From Phycisphaerales bacterium (GTDB lineage Bacteria > Planctomycetota > Phycisphaerae > Phycisphaerales > UBA1924), in contig JANQQR010000007.1 in the NCBI GenBank assembly GCA_028289195.1, forward strand, positions 186,001-250,000: DNA of 64,000 nucleotides, in the 5' to 3' direction. Under the pieces are notes generated by a model. The model searched no databases, had not been told where the DNA came from, and saw only the letters and a list, made by a program, of their open reading frames with translations. Both the position numbers and the translations under genes were made by a program. Shown one piece after another: positions 24,987-33,650 of the stretch. Numbering within the stretch: the stretch's first letter is position 1; each line of letters begins with the position of its first letter.

Positions 24987-25196
24987 GACATCGGGCGGGA
25001 GCCTGGGCCGCTTGGTGGGGGCGAAGCGGAACCTTATTCGTTACTCTAACAGTTGCTGGTAGATTCTGTAGCGACCTGAGCCTCGTCAACTTACGAAGTG
25101 CGGTCGGGCGCCAGCTCCGTCTGGGGCACTGGTCCCCGAGACATGTAGACTTGCGGCTCGGCGAGCCTCGACGACGCCGATTGATGGAGATCGCTC
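24987..25196. promoter_or_regulatory. Divergent control region of the defence island
   Basis: These 210 bases separate the leftward HTH gene and the rightward nurA gene, so promoters for both operons must lie here or inside neighbouring genes. A weak leftward candidate is TTGACG (25089-25084) with a poor -10 around 25062-25067. AT-rich bases at 25030-25068 contrast with the flanks. I see no clear operator symmetry. The HTH protein is the obvious candidate regulator. Confidence 0.4.
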
Positions 25197-26363
25197 GTGA
25201 TCGACCCAGAGAGCATCGATGCGCTGAGGGTGGAGTTGGCTGCGACGATCAAGGGCGACCGGCGTGTGCTCGATGAGCTTCGAGAAGAGGTGCGGCCGCT
25301 CAAGGGGCAGACCCGCCGTATTCAAGCCCGTAGCACGACGGCAATCTCACTCGTCGGGACGGACGGGGGGAACAACCGAATCGAATTCGATCCGTTTCTG
25401 GTGCAGTTGGTCCGCGTCGTGGACTCCAGCAACAACGAGTATTGCCTTGAGGTCGTCACGCCGACGAGCGACCGAGAGGCGGTCAACCAGCGCCATTTTG
25501 AAGAGAACGGCACGCCACGGACAGCACTGGGCCAGATGATGGTGAAGCTGCTCCCGGCCGGCGATCGCGCAATCTGGAATCTCAGCCCGATGATCCCCAA
25601 TCCGCCTCCGAAGGGCACAAAGGTAGAGCCCGTGTCGCCGAGCTGGGTCCAGGTATATCGGGAACTGACCGAATGGGCAGTGCTCCTGAAGCTGGTGAGT
25701 GAGCTTCAGTACGGATCTGACACAGTGATCATCGCAGACGGCAATCTGCGCAGCAAGGTTTTCAAGGGCGAGCTGTTCATCAGATTTCGCAAGTTGCTTG
25801 CAGACGCCGTCGAGACACAGAAGCGCTCGAGGCGGAACATCTACATCGCGGGGGTTTCGAAGCACAGCAAAGTGCTACAACGGTACCGCCTGGCGATGGC
25901 GATCGAGGGCATCCTGCGGACAGACTATCCGGCGTACATCGAGGTGCCTCGCGAGCTGGAGGCAAAGGCATATGTGTGGAGTGAGTACGCCCGTGGTGAT
26001 GATGAGGCCGGACGGCTGGGTGGCGAGACGAATAAGTTTGTGGGAGGGAAGATGTTCTTCGTGAAGTTCGGTTCACGCCCGCACGATCCGGTGTGGCCGA
26101 TCGACATTCTCCTGCCGCAGGTCCAGGAAGCGCCAACGGTGCTCGGCTACATGCTTGCGGATGCAATCGACGGATTTCCGGTGCCGTTCTACCCGCAGTG
26201 CCTCCAACGAGCGCACGAGAACGCGGCTCTGGTCGACTTCGATATGACGATTCTGGAAGACGAGATCAGGCGGTCAGTGCGCGGTGTGCTCGCTGAGCAC
26301 GGGCATCGGCTGGATGAACTGTCGCTGCAACCTGCTGATCCGTCCTCGAAGAGATATCACTGA
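25197..26363 (+). CDS. nurA: NurA-family nuclease
   Basis: 388 residues from GTG 25197, with GGAGA eight bases upstream. The NurA domain has its RNase H-like metal-binding acids in SLVGTDGGNN (Asp ~56) and VIIADGNLRS (Asp ~181), and a later FDMTILED segment. NurA is a 5'-3' exonuclease/endonuclease that works on the HerA translocase. In archaea the pair resects DNA ends; in bacteria nurA-herA pairs often lie in defence islands. Here the two genes are 20 bases apart and should form one complex. Confidence 0.8.
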   Translation: MIDPESIDALRVELAATIKGDRRVLDELREEVRPLKGQTRRIQARSTTAISLVGTDGGNNRIEFDPFLVQLVRVVDSSNNEYCLEVVTPTSDREAVNQRHFEENGTPRTALGQMMVKLLPAGDRAIWNLSPMIPNPPPKGTKVEPVSPSWVQVYRELTEWAVLLKLVSELQYGSDTVIIADGNLRSKVFKGELFIRFRKLLADAVETQKRSRRNIYIAGVSKHSKVLQRYRLAMAIEGILRTDYPAYIEVPRELEAKAYVWSEYARGDDEAGRLGGETNKFVGGKMFFVKFGSRPHDPVWPIDILLPQVQEAPTVLGYMLADAIDGFPVPFYPQCLQRAHENAALVDFDMTILEDEIRRSVRGVLAEHGHRLDELSLQPADPSSKRYH

Positions 26364-26383
26364 CACGCTCGGAGGATCCCGGA

Positions 26384-28510
26384 GTGGAGCTGTTTTCGAA
26401 GAAAGAGACGATCGGCATCTTCCGCGGCTTCCGCGAGGGAGGGCTGGAGTTCCACGCCGACCTGGCGCTGCCGTATCGCAGCGAGTTCCAAATCACCCCC
26501 ATGCACGGGCAGCTAGTGCTCGTACAGCTCGAAACACCAAACGAAGCGGTTCTTGGGCGCATCACATCGCTCTCGTCCGAGGGCCGGCTGACTGGTTCGG
26601 CGGGCGAAGACTTCAACATTCGTGCGATGCGCGAAACACGATCTGTACCAGAGCAGCTCCGTGAGGATTACCTGAAGTACCGCGTAGACATTCGTGTACT
26701 CGGCGTGATACGGGTGGACAACGGCGCTATGACCTTTGTCGCGTCCCATCGACGCCTGCCTCATGTGGGCAGCCCTGTGGCATTCCTCAGCCACGAACTG
26801 CTCAAGGAACTACTCGGCCACAATACGGACGGCGCCGTGATTGGCCACTATGCACTCGGCGAGTACGTCTTTACTGGCGACCGGATTGAGCTGGCCCCTG
26901 AGCCGTGGGTGCAGCACCAGAACCCAGAGCTGACTGTCAAGTTTCTCGCGAGCAGCCTCGTCTCGCGCAGGACCTTCGTGTTCGCTCGCGCGGGTTTCGG
27001 CAAATCGAACCTAAACAAGCTGCTCTTCTCCGAGCTCTACAAGACTGATCCGACCGTTACAAAGCGGGGCGATCGCGAGGTGCCAGTCGGCACGATCATC
27101 TTTGATCCCGACGGCGAGTACTTCTGGCCGGACGACAAGGACCGACCGGGCTTGGCCGATGTTCCCCACCTGAAGGACCGGCTGGTCATCTTCACTTCCC
27201 GCAAGGCGCCGAGCCAATACTACGGATCGTTTGTCGCAGCCGGCGTCAAGCTGGACATCCGTACGCTCAACGCGGGCGATGTCGTGTCACTCGCGCTGTC
27301 GCCGGAGAAGCAGGATCAGCAAAACGTGGCGAAGCTGCGTGCTGTTCGTGGCCAGAACTGGTCGGAACTTGTCGATCTTATCCATCAACAGGGTAATGCG
27401 GCAGACATTCATGATGTCAAGCGATTGATGAATGCCAAGGATATGAGCGACGTGGAGGTCTTCGCAGCACGAGCGAACTTGACACGAATTGTGAGCATGC
27501 TGCACGACCCGGCGAGCCGTCTCATGGATGCGGTCATTGCTTCGCTCCGCGCTGGCAAGCTCTGCGTGGTGGATGTGTCGCAATTGCGAGGGGGTCCATC
27601 ACTAATTCTCAGCGGCCTTATCTTGCGTCGCATTTTCGATAGAAACCAGGAAGAGTTCACAAAGGAATCGCCAAAGAGCATCCCGACGATTGCGGTCGTC
27701 GAGGAAGCACAATCCGTGCTTAACGAACGAGCGACTGCGGCACAGCCGTATATTGAATGGGTGAAGGAGGGGCGCAAGTACGATCTCGGCGCAATGCTGA
27801 TCACCCAACAGCCGGGAAGCATCCCCGTTGAGATCCTGAGCCAAGGCGATAACTGGTTCATTTTTCATCTGCTCTCCGCAGCGGACTTGCGAAGCGTGAA
27901 GGGTGCGAACTCCCATTACAGCGACGATTTGCTCAGTTCACTGCTGAACGAGCCAATCCCCGGCCACGGCGTCTTCTGGAGCAGCGTCGGTGGGAGGCCT
28001 TTTCCGATCCCGTTCCGTGCGATGTTATTCGAAGGTGTTTATGCGACTGCGGATCCCGCCTACTCGGCACCAGCGCTTGAGACGTTCGCGAGTCAACTGC
28101 GAGCGAGCCTTAGCGCCGATGTCACGGCGGTGACGAATACGACCGCAACAGATGAGGATGGCCAAGCCACGAGTGCAGACACGCCGGACTCAGACGACGA
28201 TGCTGCCGAGCCCGTGGACTTTCGTGCGGAGGCGATCAAGGCTGCAAAAAAGAAGCTTGCAGGGGACCAAGAGTTTGTTGATCAATTCAAGAGGCCAATA
28301 GGCATCCCATGGTTCGTGATCCAAAAGAAGCTTGCGGAGTTCCTCCCGCTGAGCATGTCGGATCGGGAGGATCTTGCGCTACAGCTCGTCACTGAATTCC
28401 TGACGGAGTACTACGGCCAAGAGGGGCAAGGGTGGCATCGAGAGAAGCGACCAAAGAAGGACAATCCATCAAAGATACTCGTGTGGATCAAGAAGGGCTC
28501 CCCTGGCTGA
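26384..28510 (+). CDS. herA: HerA-family DNA translocase ATPase
   Basis: 708 residues from GTG 26384 (GGAGGA upstream). The N-terminal ~170 residues fit a HAS-barrel-like region (GQLVLVQLETPNEAVLGRI). Walker A is ARAGFGKS at 201-208 and Walker B is TIAVVEEAQ near 436. GAMLITQQPGSIPVEILSQ is the conserved HerA/FtsK-like sensor segment. The last ~120 residues carry an acidic linker and a C-terminal domain not found in archaeal HerA (DFRAEAIKAAKKKLAGDQ...FLTEYYGQEGQ). A hexamer would pump DNA to NurA. The stop is one base from the stop of the facing methyltransferase gene. Confidence 0.85.
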   Translation: MELFSKKETIGIFRGFREGGLEFHADLALPYRSEFQITPMHGQLVLVQLETPNEAVLGRITSLSSEGRLTGSAGEDFNIRAMRETRSVPEQLREDYLKYRVDIRVLGVIRVDNGAMTFVASHRRLPHVGSPVAFLSHELLKELLGHNTDGAVIGHYALGEYVFTGDRIELAPEPWVQHQNPELTVKFLASSLVSRRTFVFARAGFGKSNLNKLLFSELYKTDPTVTKRGDREVPVGTIIFDPDGEYFWPDDKDRPGLADVPHLKDRLVIFTSRKAPSQYYGSFVAAGVKLDIRTLNAGDVVSLALSPEKQDQQNVAKLRAVRGQNWSELVDLIHQQGNAADIHDVKRLMNAKDMSDVEVFAARANLTRIVSMLHDPASRLMDAVIASLRAGKLCVVDVSQLRGGPSLILSGLILRRIFDRNQEEFTKESPKSIPTIAVVEEAQSVLNERATAAQPYIEWVKEGRKYDLGAMLITQQPGSIPVEILSQGDNWFIFHLLSAADLRSVKGANSHYSDDLLSSLLNEPIPGHGVFWSSVGGRPFPIPFRAMLFEGVYATADPAYSAPALETFASQLRASLSADVTAVTNTTATDEDGQATSADTPDSDDDAAEPVDFRAEAIKAAKKKLAGDQEFVDQFKRPIGIPWFVIQKKLAEFLPLSMSDREDLALQLVTEFLTEYYGQEGQGWHREKRPKKDNPSKILVWIKKGSPG

Positions 28511-28511
28511 T

Positions 28512-29780
28512 CTACTCTAGAGTCGCGTAGAAGTCGAACTCCTCCTTCGGCGACGGCCCTCCGTGTACAAACTGCGTGGCCTGCCTCTTCCCTGCGTTCG
28601 CGTTCCCTGCAGGACGAATCGTCGTCAATCGCCAGCCGGAATCGGTCAGAGATGCTTTGAGCAGACCGACCTGATCGGTATCCCTGTCGGCGATGCCGCC
28701 GAATCGGACCACAAGCCTGGCGTCGCTCGCTGCGATCTGTGCGATGTTTGCCCAGACTTGCCTCAAGTCGTCTGCAAATGCGTCGGGCGATGCATGGCTC
28801 AATTCACGGGCGGGCGGCTTGTACACCACCTCTGACGGTCCGCCGAGAAACCAGCTTCTGAGCCACTGGTCCGGGATGTATGTCCTCATCCCATAGTAAG
28901 GAGGCGAGGTGATTGCCCAGTTGATGCGGTGGCCCCTAAGCGCGTCGGGGTCGCGACTGTCTCCCAACGCCACGTCTGCTCTCGCCCTAGGCGGACGCTG
29001 CGCGAGATACCGATGAGCACGAATGCGAACGGCATCCAGAACATCTATGGCCGGCGGTTTCATGCGCCGGCTTCGCCAGAATCTTACCGCGTAGTCGGGC
29101 TTGGGCGCGAAAGTGCGCGGACACTGATTCGAAAGGTGAGATGGTGTCTTCTTGGTGCGGGGTCCATGCAATGCTCCGAGAAGAATCGCGCGTAGCAATA
29201 CTCGCGAGTCACTGCGGCAGTCTCGAATGAGCTCGCTGCGAAGCCAACAGATCCGCCGAAGCACAGATCGCTCATACGCCCGATCCCAGAATTCACCCGC
29301 GGGTAAATGGACGTGCGGAGGCATCGAATCAAGAATTGCACTGGCGACTCTGAGCACATCACTCGGACGGGCATCCGCAAGCTTCGCTTTCGTCAGCGCG
29401 ACTGCTACCGGACTGCTATCCACGCCGACTGAACCAAGACCCAATAGTCGTGCAGCGAAGTTGGTTGTGCCTCGGCCACAAAAGGGATCGACGACGACAT
29501 CGGCGGGCCGGACGTGATTGCGAAGCACGCGCAGCGGAAAGTCCAATGGGAACATGGTGTAGTACGGGCATACAGCGTTCAGAGACGAGTGACAATCAGT
29601 GCGGCTCATCGGTACCAGTCCTTTGGGCAAACCGGATAGTACCGACTGGGCAAAGCGTTCTCGCGGTTGAATTGTCGCGCGCAACCTCGCTGCCGACTTC
29701 CGAACAGTTGCTTGTCCACCCGTCACATCCGACACTGAGTCTGTCAGACAGCCCTCAGCGTGCAGGCGATGGGCTGCCAC
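28512..29780 (-). CDS. DNA methyltransferase, N4/N6 class with SPPY motif
   Basis: Up to 422 residues from GTG 29780; the true start is uncertain, since no strong ribosome site is seen and a later ATG (M58, base 29609) is possible. The S-adenosylmethionine motif is DPFCGRGTTNFAARLLG (~97-113) and the catalytic motif is TSPPYYG (~290), so the order is alpha-like with SPPY, often seen in N4-cytosine enzymes. CPYYTMFPLDFPL precedes it, as in stand-alone methylases of defence islands. It has no adjacent restriction gene on its own strand, so it may protect host DNA from NurA-HerA or be a second modification enzyme of the island. Confidence 0.8.
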   Translation of the reverse strand: MAAHRLHAEGCLTDSVSDVTGGQATVRKSAARLRATIQPRERFAQSVLSGLPKGLVPMSRTDCHSSLNAVCPYYTMFPLDFPLRVLRNHVRPADVVVDPFCGRGTTNFAARLLGLGSVGVDSSPVAVALTKAKLADARPSDVLRVASAILDSMPPHVHLPAGEFWDRAYERSVLRRICWLRSELIRDCRSDSRVLLRAILLGALHGPRTKKTPSHLSNQCPRTFAPKPDYAVRFWRSRRMKPPAIDVLDAVRIRAHRYLAQRPPRARADVALGDSRDPDALRGHRINWAITSPPYYGMRTYIPDQWLRSWFLGGPSEVVYKPPARELSHASPDAFADDLRQVWANIAQIAASDARLVVRFGGIADRDTDQVGLLKASLTDSGWRLTTIRPAGNANAGKRQATQFVHGGPSPKEEFDFYATLE

Positions 29781-29862
29781 CCGCGCCCGGGCATCGACCC
29801 GGCCGCCAAGAACCCCGATCCGAGTTTTCTGTGTCGGACTCGTAGACCGGCCCTGCCGCTGG

Positions 29863-30339
29863 CTACATCCGGCGCTGCTTGCACCCGCCTCCTACCGACT
29901 CTGTCCGTATCAAACCTGCAGGGCTACCAAGGCCGAGCACCAAGATCCTCTGAAACGCCGCCGCCGCCGGCATCGAGACGACCGGCACCGTCGCCGCGAC
30001 CCAGCCAGGGAGCACGCCGGCGAGCCACGCGCTTGTGCCCGCTCCCGCGCCCATCCAGAATGCGAGGCACTCCGGGCATGCGAGGAGCTGATCGACGGGC
30101 ATGCGGACCACACGCCTCGGCACATGCTCTGCTTCGTTGATCGATGAGGTCTCCGCGGGCGCCGTCACCCTCAGCCGTTCAGGCCACGCCCTGGCGAGGC
30201 CACGCTCCAGGCGCAAAAGTGTCGGACGCAGGATCCCCTCCCTGATGATCGCCCCCGGTCCGTCATCGTGCGCCACCACAAGACGTGCCAGGCCGACCGC
30301 CGAAGCAAGTACCACCAGGTAGGCAGACTCAGGCTGCAT
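29863..30339 (-). CDS. DUF1360-like membrane protein
   Basis: 158 residues. The chain has a membrane segment at residues ~5-25, then a charged part, then CPECLAFWMGAGAG (Cys near 88 and 91) entering a second membrane segment and a third near 115-140. A CPxCxxFW motif at the start of a helix is typical of DUF1360, small membrane proteins found in bacteria and phages; the role is unknown. It is the last gene of the phage late operon and overlaps the previous gene by 11 bases. Confidence 0.6.
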   Translation of the reverse strand: MQPESAYLVVLASAVGLARLVVAHDDGPGAIIREGILRPTLLRLERGLARAWPERLRVTAPAETSSINEAEHVPRRVVRMPVDQLLACPECLAFWMGAGAGTSAWLAGVLPGWVAATVPVVSMPAAAAFQRILVLGLGSPAGLIRTESVGGGCKQRRM

Positions 30340-31336
30340 GCATCAAACTCCTCTCGGGCCGGATTCCCGACCGCATTTCGCGACTCGGCTCGATCGAGCG
30401 ATCGGGCGGCGACACGCTCCGCTCGGGCTGAATGCCGCCGCCGACTCCGAGCGTGCCGCCAGCGATGCCCGGACACGGCGTCGGCGTATGGATCGCGTAC
30501 TGAACCGTCCCAGACACGTCGTAGCTCTTGTTCGGATCGACGACGACGCTGTCCGAACCTTGGACCGACGCGAAGGGGGAGCAACCCCCGATGGTCTGCT
30601 CGACCCCGACGATGGGTGGGCCGGCGACCTCGCGCACGTGCCAGCTGAACTTCGTCAGATTCCCGGAGAACTGCTGCACGCGGAAACAGACCTCCAGGAG
30701 ATCCGGGTTGAAGCTGTCGCAGCCGTCGGAGTCCAGGTCCATGTCCACGCAGTCGTTGTGGTTCGCGTCGCAATCATCGAGCGCGGAGCCGGAGAAGCTC
30801 GTGTTGGCGCTGTACCGGATCGTGCAGGGTTGACCGGCGCTCGGCCCGATCGTCTCGGTCCGATTCTCGATCACCGACACACCGATGGAATAGTGGATCG
30901 TGGCCGGTCCGTCGTCGGGATCCGCGTTCACACAGAACGGGCCGCTCGACTGTCCGGAGCAGCAGTCCGTCGAGGGATCCGAGCAGATCACGCCCGAGCA
31001 TTGGGAGCCCGATCCCTCGAACACCCCGCCCCGGGCTGCGCAGGAGTTGACCGTCTCGCCGTCGAGACACGCCCCGCCCGGGAGGCAGCATGCGCCGGTC
31101 CCACACGTCTCACCGGCGCAGTTCGTCCCGTCTCCGAGGTACTGCCCGCTGAGCGCGGCGCATTCATCTGGCGTCAGATCGGATTGGCAGCTCCCCGACA
31201 CGCAGCACGCGCCGGTGGCCTCGTCTCCGCAGCACTCCGGGCACCCGCCCGACGAGCCGAAAACGAGCGTCCGGCCGCTCGCATCGACGGCTGTCTTGCC
31301 GCTCTGGAGGACCACGACGGCGCCCTCGGTGCTCAT
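30329..31336 (-). CDS. Phage surface protein with planctomycete GACC cysteine repeats
   Basis: 335 residues from the ATG at 31336, which overlaps the upstream stop (ATGA). After a short beta segment come two ~38-residue units, TGACCVSGSCQSDLTPDEC (41-78) and TGACCLPGGACLDGETVNSC (80-118). Each has paired cysteines and ends in CAGETC or CSGVIC. Such GACC units are common in secreted proteins of Phycisphaerae. Residues ~185-210 are an acidic calcium-loop-like stretch (DDCDANHNDCVDMDLDSDG). The position at the end of the tail genes suggests an exposed tip or decoration protein. Use of a host-type repeat points to gene exchange between phage and planctomycete host. Confidence 0.7.
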   Translation of the reverse strand: MSTEGAVVVLQSGKTAVDASGRTLVFGSSGGCPECCGDEATGACCVSGSCQSDLTPDECAALSGQYLGDGTNCAGETCGTGACCLPGGACLDGETVNSCAARGGVFEGSGSQCSGVICSDPSTDCCSGQSSGPFCVNADPDDGPATIHYSIGVSVIENRTETIGPSAGQPCTIRYSANTSFSGSALDDCDANHNDCVDMDLDSDGCDSFNPDLLEVCFRVQQFSGNLTKFSWHVREVAGPPIVGVEQTIGGCSPFASVQGSDSVVVDPNKSYDVSGTVQYAIHTPTPCPGIAGGTLGVGGGIQPERSVSPPDRSIEPSREMRSGIRPERSLMHAA

Positions 31337-32679
31337 TCCGCGCACCCCGCCCGGTCGTCGGCCTCGTTGCACGAGCTCACGATGATCCGGTCGCTGCCGT
31401 CGTCCTCATCTAGGAACGCCAGGCCCTGCGTCGCGGGCAGCATGCGCCCCACGTTGGGTCGCCTGAAGTGGTGCGGGGCGAGGCCGGGGTTCTGGTTGGT
31501 ACCACCGGGCAGCGGAACGCCTGTCGCGGCGTCTGTGATGTCGTAGGTGTGCGCGGTCTGCGTGCTCGCGTCGCCGTAGCTCTCGGTGTTCAGCGTGAGC
31601 GCTACCGGAAAGACTGGCGTGGGAGGCATCTCGGGAAGCTCGTTGATCCAGCCGACGGTGAGGACGCCCCCGGCGCTGAGCGAGGCGTACCCGAAAGTCG
31701 CGGGCGTCACCTTGCCCGCTGGCGGCCTGCGCCACTCGTGCGGCGATGCGGCGGGATCGACATCCGTCCCGACCGTGACGAGGCGGGTCGCGTCGGTGAC
31801 GCTGTAAGTCCAGGTCGCGGCCGCGGAGGGAGTGCCCTGTGCTCCCCCGGTCTGCTCGAGGATCACGGGGAACGCCCAGCGGGACTCGCTGACCTCGTTG
31901 ATCCAGTCGAGGACCAGGATGCCGTCGTCGTCGAAGTGTGCGGTGCCGAAGGTAGCCGGAGTCAAGATGCCGACGGCGGGCCGGCGCCAGGCGTGCGGGG
32001 CCGCTGTGGGATTGACCGCGAACGCGAGGACCACGCCGGAGATCGCGTCGGCGACGTCGTAGTGCCAGGTCGGGGGCTGGAGCGCCGACCCTTGGAACCC
32101 GGAGCTGACCGAAAGCACAACAGGAAACAGCCGCAGGCCGGACTCGCCCCCGAGACGGACGATCGCCCACTTCACGCCCGTCCCGGCTTCCTTCCAGATG
32201 ATCGTCGCCGCGCCGCGATCCGATGCCCGGAGCTTGACGCTCGATCCGTTCGCCACATCGGCGCAGCGGCGCTCGCGCCCGTCCGCAGGGAAGTCCACTT
32301 GAGCCGCGCATAGCCCCGCGCCGCACGCCACACCGATCGCTCCCGGCGCGATCGGCTCGAGGGCCACGACGAAACGTCCCAGATGGTCCTGCTCGGTGGG
32401 CGTGACGCCCGCGACGGCCGCGCGTCTGCGGAACGCCTCTGGCGCATCGCCGGGGTCAAACAGCGGCGCCGCGACGCCGAGGATGCCGAAGCGGGGGACG
32501 ACCGCGCCCGAATCGTTCTTGACGGGGGTCAGAAACGCGGACTGCTCTCTCGTGGCGTCGCGGGCCGTGTCCTGACGCAGGCCCCGCGCCGATTTCGCCG
32601 CGTCGACGAAGGCGTTGTACGCGGCCGCGGGGATGCGGAGGGGGTCGCCCATCCGGACTTTGGCGAGCGGGTCTGCCAC
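31333..32679 (-). CDS. Tail-associated protein with three internal repeats
   Basis: 448 residues from GTG 32679. Residues 1-170 contain a beta-rich region (MGDPLRIPAAAYNAFVDA, RFGILGVAAPLF), typical of phage structural proteins that start with a short attachment helix. Residues ~180-435 are three copies of a ~85-residue unit (see repeat entry), likely a beta domain that forms a fibre shaft or receptor-binding region. It sits between a small Cys protein and the GACC-repeat protein at the tail-tip end of the late operon. No enzymatic motif. Confidence 0.7.
   Translation of the reverse strand: MADPLAKVRMGDPLRIPAAAYNAFVDAAKSARGLRQDTARDATREQSAFLTPVKNDSGAVVPRFGILGVAAPLFDPGDAPEAFRRRAAVAGVTPTEQDHLGRFVVALEPIAPGAIGVACGAGLCAAQVDFPADGRERRCADVANGSSVKLRASDRGAATIIWKEAGTGVKWAIVRLGGESGLRLFPVVLSVSSGFQGSALQPPTWHYDVADAISGVVLAFAVNPTAAPHAWRRPAVGILTPATFGTAHFDDDGILVLDWINEVSESRWAFPVILEQTGGAQGTPSAAATWTYSVTDATRLVTVGTDVDPAASPHEWRRPPAGKVTPATFGYASLSAGGVLTVGWINELPEMPPTPVFPVALTLNTESYGDASTQTAHTYDITDAATGVPLPGGTNQNPGLAPHHFRRPNVGRMLPATQGLAFLDEDDGSDRIIVSSCNEADDRAGCAE
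31380..32130 (-). repeat. Three tandem ~85-codon repeats in the tail protein
   Basis: Each unit reads FPVxL...W(H/T)YxVxDA...V..G..V.P..APHxWRRPxxG..TPATFGxA..D..G.L.L.WINE. Unit boundaries are approximate. The repeated WRRP, TPATFG and WINE anchors make the copies easy to see at the protein level; the third copy is the most divergent. Confidence 0.75.
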
Positions 32680-32680
32680 G

Positions 32681-32776
32681 TCACCAGGTCCCCTCGGGGC
32701 AACGCTCGCTCGCCAAACGCGAGATGAGCGCCGGTACGCACCTGGACAAGCGGCGGCGGCACTCTGCGCAGGCCAT
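32681..32776 (-). CDS. 31-residue cysteine-rich phage miniprotein
   Basis: The ATG at 32776 lies two bases after the stop of the upstream gene, and the stop lies one base before the next GTG. The frame fills the gap exactly and is likely translated. It has CAEC plus two more Cys (CVP, CPE), enough for one zinc site. Too short to name; function unknown. Confidence 0.55.
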   Translation of the reverse strand: MACAECRRRLSRCVPALISRLASERCPEGTW

Positions 32777-32778
32777 GA

Positions 32779-33636
32779 TCAGATCCCCAGCGACGAGAAC
32801 GGCAGTTCGGTGTAGACACGCTCGACGTACGCGGCGACGGGGCGTTTCACGATCGCGTGGGCAGCGCCGTCCTCGGCGTCCTCGTAGCGCACCCAGAGGT
32901 ACTCCCACCCCTTCTTGTTGATGCCGGTGATCGGCCCGACGACGATCGAAGAGAGGTTCACAGACACGGCGAAGCGGAACGTGATGTCCCAATCTCCGCC
33001 CCCGGATGCGGGCCCCCGCTTGCTGCCCGCCGCACCGAGGAAGAGCACCGATCCGGCGGCGAAGCCGCGGAACATGTCGCTGTTGACCCGGCCGGTCATC
33101 AGCATGAGTGCGATCTTGTATGCGTCGGTCACCGCCGCGTCGGCGAACACGTGCGTCTCCGTGAACTGGAAGACCGGCACGACGATGTCCACGCCCTCGA
33201 CGCTGCCCCCCACCTCGGCTGTGACTCCGATCGCCCCCTGAAAGTCCGGTGCGGTCGTTCCGGGCGCGGCGTAGCTGGCGACCGTCGCCAGGGAGTGGGT
33301 GATGTGCTGCGTCCCGCCGCCCGTGTCAAATGCGAACGCGCTCTCGCCCTGCTGGGGCGGTTCGCTTTCGATGTCGAGCGGCGTGTAGGCGGCCTCGCCG
33401 TCCCACACGCTCTCGGCGCCCTCGGTGATCACTGCGGGCTCGAGGCGCACGTCTCGCCGCGGCAGGCTCAGAAACGTCGCGGGGGCGGCGGCCTCGAGCG
33501 CCTCCAGAGCTTCTTCATCGTCCTCCTTGGCGGGATCGCTCCCGATCCCGCGTACCACGAAGCGCAGCTCGACCGCCGGATTCTTGCCGGACGTGATGGT
33601 GCGGCTCGTGTCGCGCTCTTCGACGGTGAACGGCAT
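32779..33636 (-). CDS. Phage structural protein, probably distal tail or minor tail
   Basis: 285 residues from the ATG at 33636. The N-terminus MPFTVEERDTSRTITSGKNP plus VELRFVVRG is the type of start seen in tail proteins placed after the tape measure gene. The rest is beta-rich, with VFQFTETHVFADAAVTDAYKI and GITGINKKGWEYLWVRYED. Length and position (directly downstream of the tape measure) fit a distal tail or baseplate-hub component; this is by position, not by motif. Confidence 0.6.
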   Translation of the reverse strand: MPFTVEERDTSRTITSGKNPAVELRFVVRGIGSDPAKEDDEEALEALEAAAPATFLSLPRRDVRLEPAVITEGAESVWDGEAAYTPLDIESEPPQQGESAFAFDTGGGTQHITHSLATVASYAAPGTTAPDFQGAIGVTAEVGGSVEGVDIVVPVFQFTETHVFADAAVTDAYKIALMLMTGRVNSDMFRGFAAGSVLFLGAAGSKRGPASGGGDWDITFRFAVSVNLSSIVVGPITGINKKGWEYLWVRYEDAEDGAAHAIVKRPVAAYVERVYTELPFSSLGI

Positions 33637-33650
33637 TCCCGTGCGGGCTC

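Larger units (their letters stand above)
15561..29780. other. Defence island with two divergent operons
   Basis: Leftward from 24986 are an HTH protein, a SNF2 helicase, an AIPR protein and type III Mod and Res. Rightward from 25197 are NurA and HerA, and a DNA methyltransferase lies convergent to them. The five leftward genes overlap by four bases or sit three bases apart. By eye this region looks more AT-rich than the flanking genes, which suggests transfer. All these families are known from anti-phage systems or DNA processing; joint action of the two halves is inferred from the shared control region. Confidence 0.7.

Noticed and set aside
15561-29780. DISARM or BREX system
   Set aside because: A SNF2 helicase and methyltransferases are present, but no DUF1998 (DrmB), PLD-type DrmC, PglZ or BrxC/PglY-like protein can be found.
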